Positions 13,587 to 41,790 of a DNA stretch of 64,000 nucleotides are shown here, in pieces; position 1 is the first letter of the stretch; every line of letters starts with the position of its first letter. A model generated the notes under the pieces. It saw only the letters and a program-made list of their open reading frames with translations. It ran no database searches and was not told where the DNA came from. A program made the translations under genes and the position numbers. The DNA is from Neelides folsomi (lineage: Eukaryota > Arthropoda > Collembola > Neelipleona > Neelidae), in the NCBI GenBank assembly GCA_034687125.1, contig JAQGBZ010000001.1:124001-188000 (forward strand), read 5' to 3'.

Positions 13587-14298
13587 CTAGAAAAATTAAT
13601 AATTAATTGTAAGTTTTACAAATCTGAATAGAGTAGGTATGTACATATATGTATATCGTATATGTAATATATACTTAATGTTAGTACGCACTGTGTCCAT
13701 ATTTATTTATATATCGTACAATTAATAATATATAAATACTTATAATATAATATGAAGTAAATTATTTAATAATTGTTTTCGCTTACGACTAGCGCCCATC
13801 TGTTGTGATTAACCCTGTCAGCTTCTTTGAATATAGAAATTTTTGGTTTTCCACCTATTCGGAAATTGAAAAGACCGAAAAGTCCGTATTCCCCACTGTT
13901 AGATAAACCATTTTCCCTAAAATTAAACGGTTCGAAGTTCGAATTAGATCGATAATTTATAATATCAAAATAAATTCCAGTATACATAATGTACTTCTTA
14001 TTTAACGATTTAATTTATAAATGTAGATCAATTTTTACCACTGCAGAAATTCGTGTTGGGCAAATGACGTATCTGCAAATTCTCTGATCTCGAGGACACC
14101 TCCGGTAATACATTGGAACTGGTTACTAAGTGATTCGTTGGCCATAGTTGAATGATTTAGATTTTTCCGTGGTTTCTTAGAGTAAAACTGTTTGAAGTAG
14201 ATTGTTTCACCTTGAGCATCATTCCCTTTCTTAAAACTCATTTTCATATTCAAATTAGCCAAAATAGTTGATATTTGAAAATTCATGTTCACTACCAT
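13428..14298 (-). CDS. uncharacterised three-exon gene (182 aa as modelled)
   Basis: Minus-strand exons 14298-14039, 13916-13787 and 13586-13428 join to 549 nt. Intron 1 (14038-13917) is CAGTG|GTAAAA ... TTTAATTTTAG|GG in phase 2; intron 2 (13786-13587) is CTAGTC|GTAAGC ... TTTTTCTAG|GTAAAG in phase 0. Both junctions keep the frame. The product has segments ITGGVLEIREFADTSFAQHE, ENGLSNSGEYGLFGLFNFRI, EADRVNHNRWALV, VKVYEGDAFSQTFNTVMEKQ and NCPFQHILIASLNEFNT, then IRKREL and TAA. No signal peptide, membrane helix or known domain was recognised; it looks like a mixed alpha/beta soluble protein. The first exon frame is open further upstream to about 14378, next to a possible acceptor (TTTATTAG), so the true start may lie in an upstream exon. 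It could also be a gene relic, but there is no internal stop. Confidence 0.55.
13787..13916 (-). CDS. unknown gene, middle exon
   Basis: Completes the split Trp codon and adds 43 codons from ENGLSNSGEYG to NRWALV. It is flanked by TTTAATTTTAG and by GTAAGC. Confidence 0.55.
14039..14298 (-). CDS. unknown gene, first modelled exon
   Basis: Starts at the first in-frame ATG (MVVNMNFQISTILANLNMKM) and ends ...AQHEFLQ plus the first two bases of a Trp codon before GTAAAA. If an upstream exon exists, this exon would extend to 14378. Confidence 0.5.
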
Positions 14299-14378
14299 GA
14301 TTTTCCTGGTCTGTTCTTTTATCTTATCTACACAATATTCAAAATTTAAATGAGTCAAATGCGAAGTTCGTTGAGAAG

Positions 14379-17300
14379 CTAATAAATTATGTATTTACAC
14401 ACCTAATATGTATAATCTACAGCGAGGGGATGACAACCCAAGTCGAACTGATTTGGGAGCAATTTTAACCTCTTAGCATATATAATATATATTACAAGTA
14501 TGTTGACACTGGACTGACAATGAGCCTAGACTGAATTGGACTTTTTGGTATTATTTATATGGTATACTTATGTGCAAGAAAGGGTTAAGGGATACTGGAA
14601 AATCCCGGCTTAAATTGGCCTTCATTTTGACCTGCTTCTTTCGATATTAGTACCCAAAGTGTTCATTTAAGTTCAAATTTATTATTTTTTCAACACTCCT
14701 CAATGGATATTTTAAATTGAAATTTGGGGAAATCTATTACGGTCACATTTTTTGTGCTTTATTTACAATTCATTTCCTAATAAATAATGGTCCACAGTAC
14801 ATACATATTATGCATAGGTACTAAGGTATATGTATACATAATATTGTGTATTATTTTGTCTATTAGTGCATAGGTAAATAGGTAGTGCAAATGGCTAATT
14901 TTTTGGGATTTTTAAATGTTGGTAATGTTTAAAATAATTTTCACTAACATATTTTCATGAAGTACAAATTGCATAATTTGGTATGTAAAAACGGCTAAGA
15001 AATGCTATATTTAAATGTTTTGTAACACACTTTATGTACTTAAATAGCGTTTCATAAGCCGAATGTTTTTTAGACTTTATTTCATCTGAATATACAAATA
15101 ATGCATTTAAATCGTAAGGAATGCAAAAGAGGATAAAACAAAGAAGCCCACTTTATTCAAATCGGCTCATAGAACAAATGTGAGAGAACTAAAAGGAAGA
15201 AAGCGAGGAGTTTGGTCTGAAAGAGATAGGAAAGTTTTCTCGTTGGAGTGTTGAATAATTGAAGACTCATGGCCACACCCCTTCCCAAACTTCCAAGATG
15301 CGATGAATACCAAACACACAAGAGAGCCTATAGCTCCTCACAAATACAACCTCATTATATTCCTTTTACAGAGACGCCAACAAATCTCTGAACATTTCAC
15401 TCTCAAAGGATGAACTTTTTTCACCTCGTGTGTGTGGACCACGTAGTCACCGTAATTTTCATCTCTCGACATCGTGCAGTTGTTCATCTCAATTTTGAAT
15501 TCTTCGCCTAATGCAATGCATACTGAATCAGAATTAAAGCTCTTGGAATTAATTCATGCTAAACTCTTTTCATTTCCTCGTATAAAACCTAGGTATAACA
15601 CTTTTCTCTGCAAGTTTCTGAAAACATTCAAAACCATGTGCGAGCCCGAAACATAATAAAAAGCTAATAAATTTTACATTTTTTATAAAGGTTCAAAAAG
15701 TAGTAGTACAGATAGTTGCTTAATCCTACTAAACACATACAGGTAGATAGGTAAGTGTTCATGGTAAGACGAGTGGGTGAAACGTGAAATTGGATGAAGG
15801 GAGACACACTTTAAAAGATTCTGATATGATCATTGATTTTTATACAACGGCATTAAATTTTATTTAGAAAAAAATTAAAATACGCAATATAGGATAAGAT
15901 AGTCGATAGTTCTAGTAGGTACATTATTGTTAGTATGGATGAGCATGTAATATACTTATTTCTAGTCGGCCCATCATCTATCATTTTGGGAGAAGAATGA
16001 AGGAGATGAATAATGAGTCGATAGTGGAAGCCTAAAGTGGATCATATTTTAGATGCAGGGAAGAAAAAGATAAGAATGGGCATTTGGGATTTGGATCTTT
16101 TGTGAAGATCCATTTGAATGGGATAGACGCTCATTCTTCTCTCGATGAGTTCCGAGGAAGATGATAGATAGGACGGGAAAGGTAAATGGTCGGAGTAATC
16201 ATAATAATAAAGTGGAGGAATAATGGGATTCACACGGGAGAAGTTCAATTTCTCCGAATGACAAATGAATTGTCTTTGATATGATGATGGGTGTGTTCGA
16301 GGTGGCGAGGCCGAGTGGCAATACTCAGGAAATGGAACTTAAATGACTTTCGACGAAGAAAACCCTAAAAAACACATACAGTTATATAAAATATAAATAT
16401 AATACACTCAATTTAATATGTTTTCAACTTTAAGATAATATCATATGGATAAGTACAAAATGGGCAATAATAAGTATTAGTGGAGTGTGTGTAATATATT
16501 ATGTATATCTTGTGTGTATATGATATAATATAAGGTCCCTGCACCATAGGTGGGTTTTTTATTCAGGCAGGAGCAGATGAAAAATTGCCCAATTGGAAAA
16601 TATATTTTTTTCCAGCGAGCTTCGATCGTTCTCCTTGGTTTTGTCTCTGCGTGGTGCATTTCCCTACTTCCCTCCGCTGTCTTGTCCCTTCAAAAATGAG
16701 AAAAAATAATGGTGCGGAATTCTGTACCCTTCTCCCCTCCCTTTTTCTGGACAACTCCGGAGTCACTTACGGCCAGAGTGTATTAAGAAGGACAAGTGAG
16801 GTAAATAGTTTTAAAAAGTTAACTTAATCGATATCTCCTTCAGATACTCGTACAGATTCTCGTTCCTACAATGTTCCTGGTACACCTTTCTACATGTCGT
16901 GAGAATTTTGTCAAGATTTGGTCAGAAGATATATTTATCTCTTCGTTGTTGGGGGCGCGGGCACAACCCGGAATTATTATTTGTACAGAGACATTACCAA
17001 ACATACACACTAAAAAAGTAACACATCCTCGGCATTGGGGTCTATATGATGTAATATATGAGATACTTTTCCTATTTGGGGTTCTAAGTGGATGTAAAAT
17101 GGGCTTAAACTCGTAATACGGAAAAGAATTGTAATACGCGTACACATTCCATTTGTATGTTTTGTGTGTATATTTGAAGCCTATCCCACTCGAGGCTTTT
17201 CTCTTACCAGATAAAAATCACCGAAAATTTTTACAAGTGAAAAAGACGGTTTTTACACCGATTCCCCACTGTGATTTATTTATACATGAGAATGAGAAGG

Positions 17301-20300
17301 CCGGAGAGGCGTAAGAGACCAAGTTTATCTCCAAAGTCCCATTCCCATCCGCATCACAAATTCTCCTCATGATTATTCCTCTCCTCTCTAATGAGTTCCG
17401 ACTTTTATGTTTATTTTCGGTTTGTTTTCTTCTCCAAATGAAATTATGGGAATCGGTTTTGCTTCCTGGTGTGAGGGAGGGAAAACCTTTTCCAGTCCGA
17501 GTCTCCCTCATTTGTTTACGAGGGTTGGAAATGGAACCGCCGCTGCCCCTCCCACCCTCTGTCAAATGCCATCCAAGGGAAGTTTTTATTATTTCATCCT
17601 CCACTAATTCAATCGGAACCCCTTTAGTTTTATCTGATCCCTTAATAGCGGCCCACTTGTAACTCAACCACCCTCTGCGTATTAAATATCAAATGAGCCG
17701 TTTGGGTTAAAAACACTCTTTGGAGACAATAAAGATAATTCATCTTGGGACAGATGATAAATTATTTTGGAAAAAGACGCTCCCTTTATTTAATATTATC
17801 AGCGCATGAAGGAAACAAAGGAAGATTTGAGAAGAGACTTGGTCAAAAGATGCGCCGAGCACGAGTTTAAATATTCAGATCATGACGTGTGTGGAATTAA
17901 TTAGCATTAAGTTGTCCAAATATGTTCATCACGCTTGTAATTAAAATATTAGTAACACAAGGACACAATGACGGAAAAAGTATTATTTTTAAATGTCATT
18001 TGGCCCAATTCATCTTTCTAGTATTTTAGAGAGCAATTTATTATTTTTGATTTATTATTTGCGGCAGTTTATTAAAATGCAGGTGTTTGGTTAATTTATG
18101 ATTTGAAAGAATTCACTTCAGTTTGATTTGAAATTAAAAACTGAATGAGTAATTAGAGCATATAAAAGGAGCGGAGCAAAAGAATGCGCTTCGGAATTAT
18201 TAAATAAATTCTTTCGGAAAGTGGTGAATTGGGATGATGAAGTGGAAGAGGTCGGTGAAGACAACAATGAAAAATTCATTAAGAAGGCATAGCTGCTGGG
18301 TGATTCTTCTCCTTTCTTCATTCCTTTTCATTTGATTTCATGGTGGTTAATAAATTTCTTTTGAAATTAATTAAATTAGAGGGCCAAGGAGGAGGCAAGA
18401 CACCTGATCTCTATTATCTCCTCTGAATGAGCAGAATAACCAGAATGGGAGAATCATGATTTAAAGATGAACAAAATCCAATGGCACCTCACATATTTTA
18501 TTGTTCTGGAACAAGGGAGAAATTCTATTGTGTCTCATAGCCCTGTGTGGACGGTGGGCCATTGTGGTTCTCTCGGACTCATCTTTGCCTTAATAAAGTA
18601 CCCTTAAAGGGTCACGAGGGGGTCAGGTCACAGGGGGTCCTCCAGCACGTGGTTCCTCCGACAATTCATAAATCATTTCTCAATCTCGCCCCAACTCCTG
18701 CTCTTTCTTCAAATCCTCTCCTATTAGATCCTCTATTTCAAAAACGATTAATTACTCCCTCCTCCGACATTTGTTCAACAGCCCCAGTGAACATCTTGTT
18801 CCCTCAAAATTCCCTCAAAACCAAAGGGATCTCACGATGAAATCACAAATTCCCCACATTTGAAAAATCGCCTTTTATTTTTCTCCGCTTTTTACAAGGC
18901 TCTCAAAGTTTCAAATTCTTTAATTGGGTCCAACAAAGGGCCAAATACCAAATGGTAGTTCCCAAATGATCAAAAGAAACACCTGAGAAGTCTGCTAAAT
19001 GAAAGTGGAAGAATTTCTTTTTAATAACAAAGAATAATACAATCATTGAGTGGGAGACTATAGGAGCTTCCATAGTCCAAATTCCTCATTCTTATTTCCT
19101 CCTACTGCTGCTGCTTTTAGTACACAAAGGAGTTTACATTCTAATTGGATTTATTTTCCCGATCATCCATCAATCAAATATGTAAAAGTCATAGTGTTGT
19201 AAATGTTCACATGTCAAATAATGACATAGGAGAAATCTACTCAGATTGGACATTCAAAATCTCCTCATTACAAACAAGGAGCCGAGTCGTATTATGACGA
19301 AAATGAGAAAGAGGAGGAACAATGAGGAAAGGAAAAGGAAAGATGTAATTTTCGATATGACCAGCGGAGAGAAAAAGATTCCTTTCAATCGTCCTATATT
19401 TTCCTAATAGCCTATTTCAGATTTGTTTCTTTGTCTAACAGTAGTCAAACACCCATTAGCATTAGCTTAGCCCATCTATTAACAACCAATTGTGTATTAT
19501 TCCCTATTCAATTTTGATTAATAGCAGTGTATTCAAGAAAGAATGTACGAGTTCGTAAAATCAGACTATGAACTTTGTACTTGTACCTACATAACATAAA
19601 AAGTATTTTTACATTTATACCATTGCATAGGTTGGAACAGCTTGCCTGTACTAACATAACATTACCTATGCTTTCAGATTAGGTAGGATCATATACCAAA
19701 TAAATAGAATACTTTATTATACTCTGGTATAATTTCATTTCTTAATATCGTATGCCCACAATACTATAGGTAACATTCTATCATTGGAATAATAATTATC
19801 TATATGTTACTAATACTCTTAATACAAGAATATGAGATATTGTTGAGACTTTTTTGATTGTAATTTTAAGACGTATGTAATGTAAGTATAAAGTTTTATA
19901 AGATGTAAAGTATGACAAAGTATTGTATTGTACTTATAATGTTTCAAAGGGAAGAGTCATGGTGAACTTTGATGTCTGAACGTCTGAGGCTTTGTTCATT
20001 GGAGGATGTTTCATTTGTTTTGTATTGTCATTCTCCCTGATGATCATTGATGATCGAGCAAAGCTCATAATTGTACTCTCATCATCCTGATCTTCTGGTC
20101 GTCTCCACTTACAGCTCCTTACCACACCAGTGCCATCACATTTCTCCGCACGTCTTATCGTCGGATCTCAGACGGCGGGCGATAGAGGTGAACACTTTGA
20201 CTCTCATCAGTGGAGCCTCCAGTGCCAGCGGATCATAAATAAGATTTCCAAGTGACATCTGCTACATCATCCTCTCAATCCGAAACCCTTCTTTATTCCT

Positions 20301-21283
20301 TCCCCACCGCAATTACCATCCGACCATACTTGACTCCACTCAGGGGTTTCCAAATCATTTGAACAACCCTCATCCCCAAGTTTAATTAACAAGATCACCT
20401 TCACGCCCATTAAATCCCTCCATTGCTTCTTGATGTTTCATAATAATTTTACAAGGAATTGATTGGTACATTGGAATTATCTAGATTTTTCTTTGCACCT
20501 TTTTTGCTTGGCATTCATTATAGTTTTATGTTATCAGCTTCATTAATATTCATTACATAACACTTGGCTCAAATATTAAATGATTCAGTTTGAAATATCA
20601 ATCTGAAATCTGAAGGCATCTGAACAAAATAAACTTGTTATGTAAAAGCAATTTAAATATTTTATAACAAAGAAACTAATATAAACAGCTACAATTTAAA
20701 GTCCTGACTATTTTTGATGTTTATTACGAGTTACGATTTATGAACGAACATTGGGATTCAGGGATTCATATTCGACTCATAAATAAACGCAATTATATTT
20801 CATACATACAAGTAAATGTGTAATTATAATAAGTATTTTTATGCATGTATTGTTTTAAAGCCATTACAATGTTTATCAATCACCATATTAAATTGAAATG
20901 ATCTTTGATTCGCAGGTCAGGCTTCCTTTGTGTTATGTTGGATCAATTATGTTATTCGATACAATTCGAGAACAATAGAGAATGTTGCATAAATGTAAAC
21001 ATATTGATTAAATCCGATACAAAATGTATTTAATTGATATTCTAATGGTATAGCTTAAATAACATTTTAACGCGTGCAAATAAAAATAAATAAAATGATT
21101 AGTATTGAAGGGATGACAAAATGAAGAATTGGTCGAACTGATATTACCAGAAGAAGAAAAAAAGTATTTATAAATACACATCAAGAAATGGTAAATGAAA
21201 ATACCTAAAATATAACATAAAATACAAGTAATTTAATCTTAAATATGAAAAGGAGTGATAAGAATGAAAATCTTGCTCAGCGA
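14379..21283. other. no gene recognised
   Basis: AT-rich with scattered short open frames, the longest being 17218-17667 (-). No domain, RNA gene or transposon was recognised. Simple TA-rich runs occur around 14.48 kb and 16.5 kb. Confidence 0.55.
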
Positions 21284-21405
21284 CTAGAGCCATTCATTGT
21301 AAAATTTCTGAGATTTGAGTGTGAATTATATTTTTTACATGAATCTTCCAGCCTCCTGATTTTACGAGCGGAATCAACTTTTGGCCTGCCACGTAAATCT
21401 TATAA
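21284..21405 (-). other. short coding-like relic, GRPKV motif
   Basis: On the minus strand the frame reads DLRGRPKVDSARKIRRLEDS followed by CKKYNSHSNLRNFTMNG and a stop. The GRP-K-x-R-K-R-R-x-x-L pattern resembles a segment seen in many uncharacterised, repeat-associated arthropod open reading frames. Flanking frames are full of stops. A transposon relic is possible; confidence is low. Confidence 0.2.
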
Positions 21406-22745
21406 TCCACAGAGCTTCACAGTTTCGTTCCTTCAGAATTAGCATAAGGATGCTATTTAAGATAACTGATAAATACAACACCAACTTGCTTTTTAATTTG
21501 TTTCAGGTTTTTCGGCTTATAGTCATTCCCTTTCCTTTAATTAATTCTTCCAGAACAAGTGTAAAGCGTTTACCTTCGATGTTGATTCAAATTCGTATTT
21601 TTATATAAGTATTGTAATTTACTATCAATGTATATTATATTTTTATACTTAAAAGACAATCTTTTACATGTATTTGTATGAGTAATATTTGAAATACTGT
21701 TAATTAGATTTTCGAATTGTACGTTTATTGTTTAATTACCTACTATAAATTATGCATAATCTATTTAAATTAAAATCACAATAACTAGTTGTATATTAAT
21801 ATTTTGAAATATGTACTAACCTCACAATTGTAAGAATTTAAACTTTTTAAACTTTGGAAATTGTTGTTAAATTAATATTTCAAAATTACTTAAAATTCTT
21901 AACCTGTTGGTTCAATAAATCTATTTAATTCCTCCAAACTCAACAACCGAGTTGATTCAGGCAATTATAAAAATGTAAGGGAGTGAATTTTAATAAATAA
22001 TAGCGATATGCAAATTGGGCAAAATGGCAAATCCCTGTTTGGCATGTGAAGAAAGACATTAACAAAATAAAAGGAGCCTCATTTGCATCAACTTAACATC
22101 ATCATGTCATCAAGAGCTCATCATAATAATCCAACTCTGACTATGACTTGCTCACTCCGTTGAATAGAATTCTCTTTTTGTTTTTCTTCCCTTGTTTATT
22201 ATCACAACAATGGTGGAACAAAGGGAAAAGAAATGAATTTTACTAACCGTTTCTCCAATAGCCAAATTCTAAATTCCATTTCTAATCCACGCGGCACGCA
22301 ATTGTAGAAATGGTTGAAAGAATTACGAGACTACTTGAGAAGTCCAAAGACTTAACAAAATGTTCAACCCTTTTACATAAAAATGGACAATGAAATAAAA
22401 TCGAGACTCAAATGTTCTTTTGCTCTAATAAATAAGTCAATTGAAAATTGATATGAAATATAAACAAAGGAAAATCCAACCCGTGGGGATGAAACCTTGC
22501 TAATACAATTTCTCTTGAAAAACGCCATCATTAAGAATTCAAAAGAAAAGTTGGAAATATTTCATTAGGTGAGTTTCATTTTGTCAATACCCGAATAAAA
22601 GATGAAAATCCCCATTAAAAAGAAATACATAATACCTAGTCAAAGTCGATATAGCCATGATAAATTCAATTTCTTAAAACTCTTCCATTGATTAAATATT
22701 ATCATACTCGTTAATAGGATCCGCCATATAAATGAATATTATTAG
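21406..22745. other. no gene recognised
   Basis: Very AT-rich sequence between the GRPKV relic and the MITE-like element. Nothing supportable was seen. Confidence 0.55.
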
Positions 22746-23115
22746 AGAGATTAAATTTTGACATAAGGCCCGACATAAGCATAAGCATAAGTGACGTCAT
22801 ATGTCAGCCCCTCCCCTTTTACATAAAATCCTACGCTATGTTATGGCTAGAGGCATAAGAATGCATTTCTTATGTCAGGTTCCTTATGTCGTGCATAAGG
22901 GTAAACCGTGCGATGAATTAGGCTCTATTTTCAAAACCTTGCTTTTAAAGTATCTCACGCATTTGGATTTGTAGCTGAATCTAAATCTTGCTAATGTTTA
23001 TGCTTATGTACTTATGTTAATTTAATTGAAGTGACTTAGCATGGCATAAGGGGGATACATAACATATGACGTCACATATGCTTTATGCTATGACTTATGT
23101 CAAAATTTAATCTCT
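22746..23115. mobile_element. MITE-like foldback element, about 370 bp
   Basis: The left end AGAGATTAAATTTTGACATA at 22746 is repeated as its exact reverse complement at the right end, finishing at 23115. Similarity continues inward for about 60 bp, with gaps, through a shared GTGACGTCATATGT block (around 22791 and, inverted, around 23065). No transposase frame lies inside. ATTA flanks both ends with a one-base offset, so a short target duplication is possible but not clear. It is probably a non-autonomous DNA transposon; the superfamily is unknown. Confidence 0.75.
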
Positions 23116-23279
23116 ATTATCTTAATTTATGTTTAGTATAATATTTAGCGGAGTGAAAAGTAAAATCATGAAATGACTTCAGATACATTTATCAGTATGA
23201 TTTATAAAAGGGCTATTTTCAATTCTTGTTCAACCCCCTTATTGAAAACGCACCGGAATGAAGTGATAGACCAATATGC

Positions 23280-24535
23280 GTATAATCTTAAATTCATACG
23301 GCGATTAAGATGGAAGAGGAAGTGGGGAGAAACCTCACGGTGAGATGTTTTAATAGTCGGGGTGTGAAACCCAGAGAGGGAATCTCTCCATAATGTGGGA
23401 ATGGGTTAAAAGTGACAATGGGCACTGGAGGTGGTAAACACCACTTCTCTGTGGGAAGAATTGACATGGAATTGCCGCTGGAGTGTCAATTGGCCCTGGA
23501 GGAGATTCCAAACCACATCAACCGAGCAGCAGCAGAGACGCAACAGCGAAGCAACAGAGAAGCAGCAGAGAACTCAATGACCCAACAGAGAACTCAGCGA
23601 ATCTCCAGCGGGATGTGTCAATAACCGCTGCGTGTGGTAAGAACCAGCAGCTCGGAGGATCGCTGGAGCGTTCATGGGGCCATGATCGTAGTTTGATTGT
23701 CTTTCCAAGATAACCCGGGAGGCCCCGACGCTGTGGAGCCCCCGAACATCATCATCATCCGCGGAGGGTGCTAAGGAGTGAATGAGCATGGGGCGGATTT
23801 GGAGTGGGCCGGCGACCCGCTGGCCATCTTCCCCAGGGGCGGGCCAGTTTCCGGAGGTCAGATTATAGCCATAGCAGGGGGCACGGCAGCGACCCACTGC
23901 TGGAGCGGGTTGGGCAGGGAGCCCTGGTGGTTGGAGGTGCAGATGGCCCAATGGAGACCGCGTCCCTCTGCGGTTGACGCTGTGCTCACCCAATGGAGGC
24001 GAGAGTCTTGGGGCGCAAAGGCGGATCTACGGAGGATCTCGGGGAGTTGGGAGGACGGTGGAACGGTGGGGGATGGAGGCTGGGCTTTTCCTCGGATTTC
24101 ACCTCTCCTCCGCTCCCAGTGTGGCTCCACATTGAGGCTCAGCGAGAGGCAATTTTGTTGGCCCGGTTCTGAAGGAGGGAACACTTCAAGGGGTCACTTC
24201 ACCTCCCCTGTTCAAAGGGATCAAAGAGTGACTCGAGCAGGAGTCAAGTACCACTCCACTCACAGGCCCCAAGGAACAACCACCACCAAGGGTCAGCTCA
24301 CTTTTGCTCAACACGCCCCGAGTAATTACCATGCTCCCCGGGAGAACCCGAGACCCTTAGCCCATTTACAACTTTAAAACAAGTCCTGTGGATTTTAATC
24401 CAATTGACGAACACACCTCTCACTCGTGTCACCAATATGAATTACAATTTACAACCCTTAACTTAATTTTTGTGAAGTGTTTTCTTTTGCTGTGATAGTG
24501 CAAGATCCCAATTGAGAAGACAAACAACTTGAAAG
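23280..24535 (+). promoter_or_regulatory. GC-richer island: candidate opa promoter and 5' leader exon
   Basis: About 23290-24400 is visibly richer in G and C than the rest of the window and carries overlapping open frames on both strands (for example + 23778-24377, - 23574-23993, - 23858-24184). None of them shows a domain I recognise, and simultaneous opening in both strands is what GC-rich, stop-poor sequence produces. It lies 1.4-2.6 kb upstream of the opa start codon. A leader exon could end at the donor at 24535. Alternatively, one of these frames could be a real exon of an unknown gene. Confidence 0.5.
23522..23602 (+). repeat. CAGCAG / AACAGAGAA-rich imperfect repeat
   Basis: A purine/CAG-rich run with several imperfect copies of GCAACAGAGAA and CAGAGAACTCA, inside the GC-richer island upstream of opa. 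It may be leader or promoter low-complexity sequence. Confidence 0.6.
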
Positions 24536-25861
24536 GTAAACATTTTTATTTAACTTACAATTCATTACACATTATTTTAGATAACTTTTTATCTTTCGCT
24601 TTCAAGTTTTTGTTTACACTCGTTTACTCCGTTTGTGTCGTCTCAATTATTATTGTCATTTCAATGTCAATATTTTCATTTCTGAAAACAGAATATTCAA
24701 TGTTGAACAACTTATAAACAGTATAATAGCAGCTCTTTAAGATTTTAAATATAACAAAATAGTATTTTTGGAGTTTTCTTCAAAAATAGTATTTTTGGAG
24801 TTTTCTTCAAAAATATAACTCCTTTGAGATATAATACTTCTTCAGTTAATTTTAATTTCTCATTTAATCTATGAATCAAATCATTTTAAAAATAAGTTTT
24901 GAGGCATAACATGTTATTTCAGCCATCAATAAACTAGCTTATTGTTGTAATTGAAGGTTAATGAAAAAGTCTACTTTGTTTTTAATATATTATTCAAATA
25001 ACAAATGTGATATTATGTATCAAGTAATTGATTCTTTTATAATTGCAATTTGTAATTGTATAGTTAACGGTAAAGGACTTCAATAATATAAGGTTAGGTT
25101 TTCTAAATCAAACTTATAAAATGTTAATTTATTCTATCCTCTATATGAGTGTGATACAAATTACAAAATAATGGCGATTCCAATGAAAAGTAAATACACT
25201 TTAATTGCTTTATTTGTTTCAAACAGAAAACAATTGTTGGAGATTCGATATATTGTAGGCACCAATATTATTTTATTTGTTGTATTGAATTTTTTTCACG
25301 AATTTATTTTATATCGGAGTTTTATGTAGGTATAAAATTTAATATGGTATGGATTAATTGTTAATTATTCAAATATTTAGTGTTGCAGTTACATTATCAT
25401 CGTTTATACAAATGGAAATTCCAATATTTTGTATCCTAAATTAAGTCTTTTAAACATTGGCCCGTTGATTTGACCCTATCTGACCAAATATAGAATGTTT
25501 TAAGCTTAAAAAACATAGCTTAATGTTAAGGGAAATTTAAAGTTTTCTCCAAATTGAGGCCCATTGGCCAAATAAAAATACTCATAATAGGCTTAAAATT
25601 TCTTTATAATCTGCGTGCATCAAAAGTTTTGTACATTTTAAAATTAAAAATACATACTGTAATTACTACACTAGTATGTAATGCATCATTGAAAATATTT
25701 ATATCCGCCAATATCTTTATCCGAACAAACTACAAATTACAAATAGTGCAATTTAATTATTATAATGTTCGTGATCAGAAATAGGAATATATTTTACGTA
25801 GTTAAAAGCTTAAAACTTTGCAAAGAATTTTGAGAGATTGAAAATAATGTTTGATTTGTAG
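24536..25861 (+). other. likely 5' UTR intron of opa
   Basis: A good donor (CTTGAAAG|GTAAAC) at 24535/24536 and an acceptor (GATTTGTAG) ending at 25861 would remove 1326 bp between a 5' leader exon and coding exon 1. No coding sequence is seen here. It contains a 27-bp tandem duplication at 24756-24813. This is inference from splice-site sequences only. Confidence 0.45.
24756..24813. repeat. 27-bp tandem duplication
   Basis: Two consecutive identical copies of a unit containing ATAGTATTTTTGGAGTTTTC, followed by a partial third copy. It sits in the proposed 5' intron of opa. Confidence 0.85.
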
Positions 25862-25901
25862 CTTGATCGGTTGTGTGGATTGACTGACTCGGACAGCAAC
25901 G

Positions 25902-41790
<15,889 letters not shown>

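Noticed and set aside
23778-24377. 199-codon + frame in the GC-richer island as a protein-coding gene
   Set aside because: Frames are open on both strands at once, no domain is recognised, and a promoter/leader explanation is simpler.
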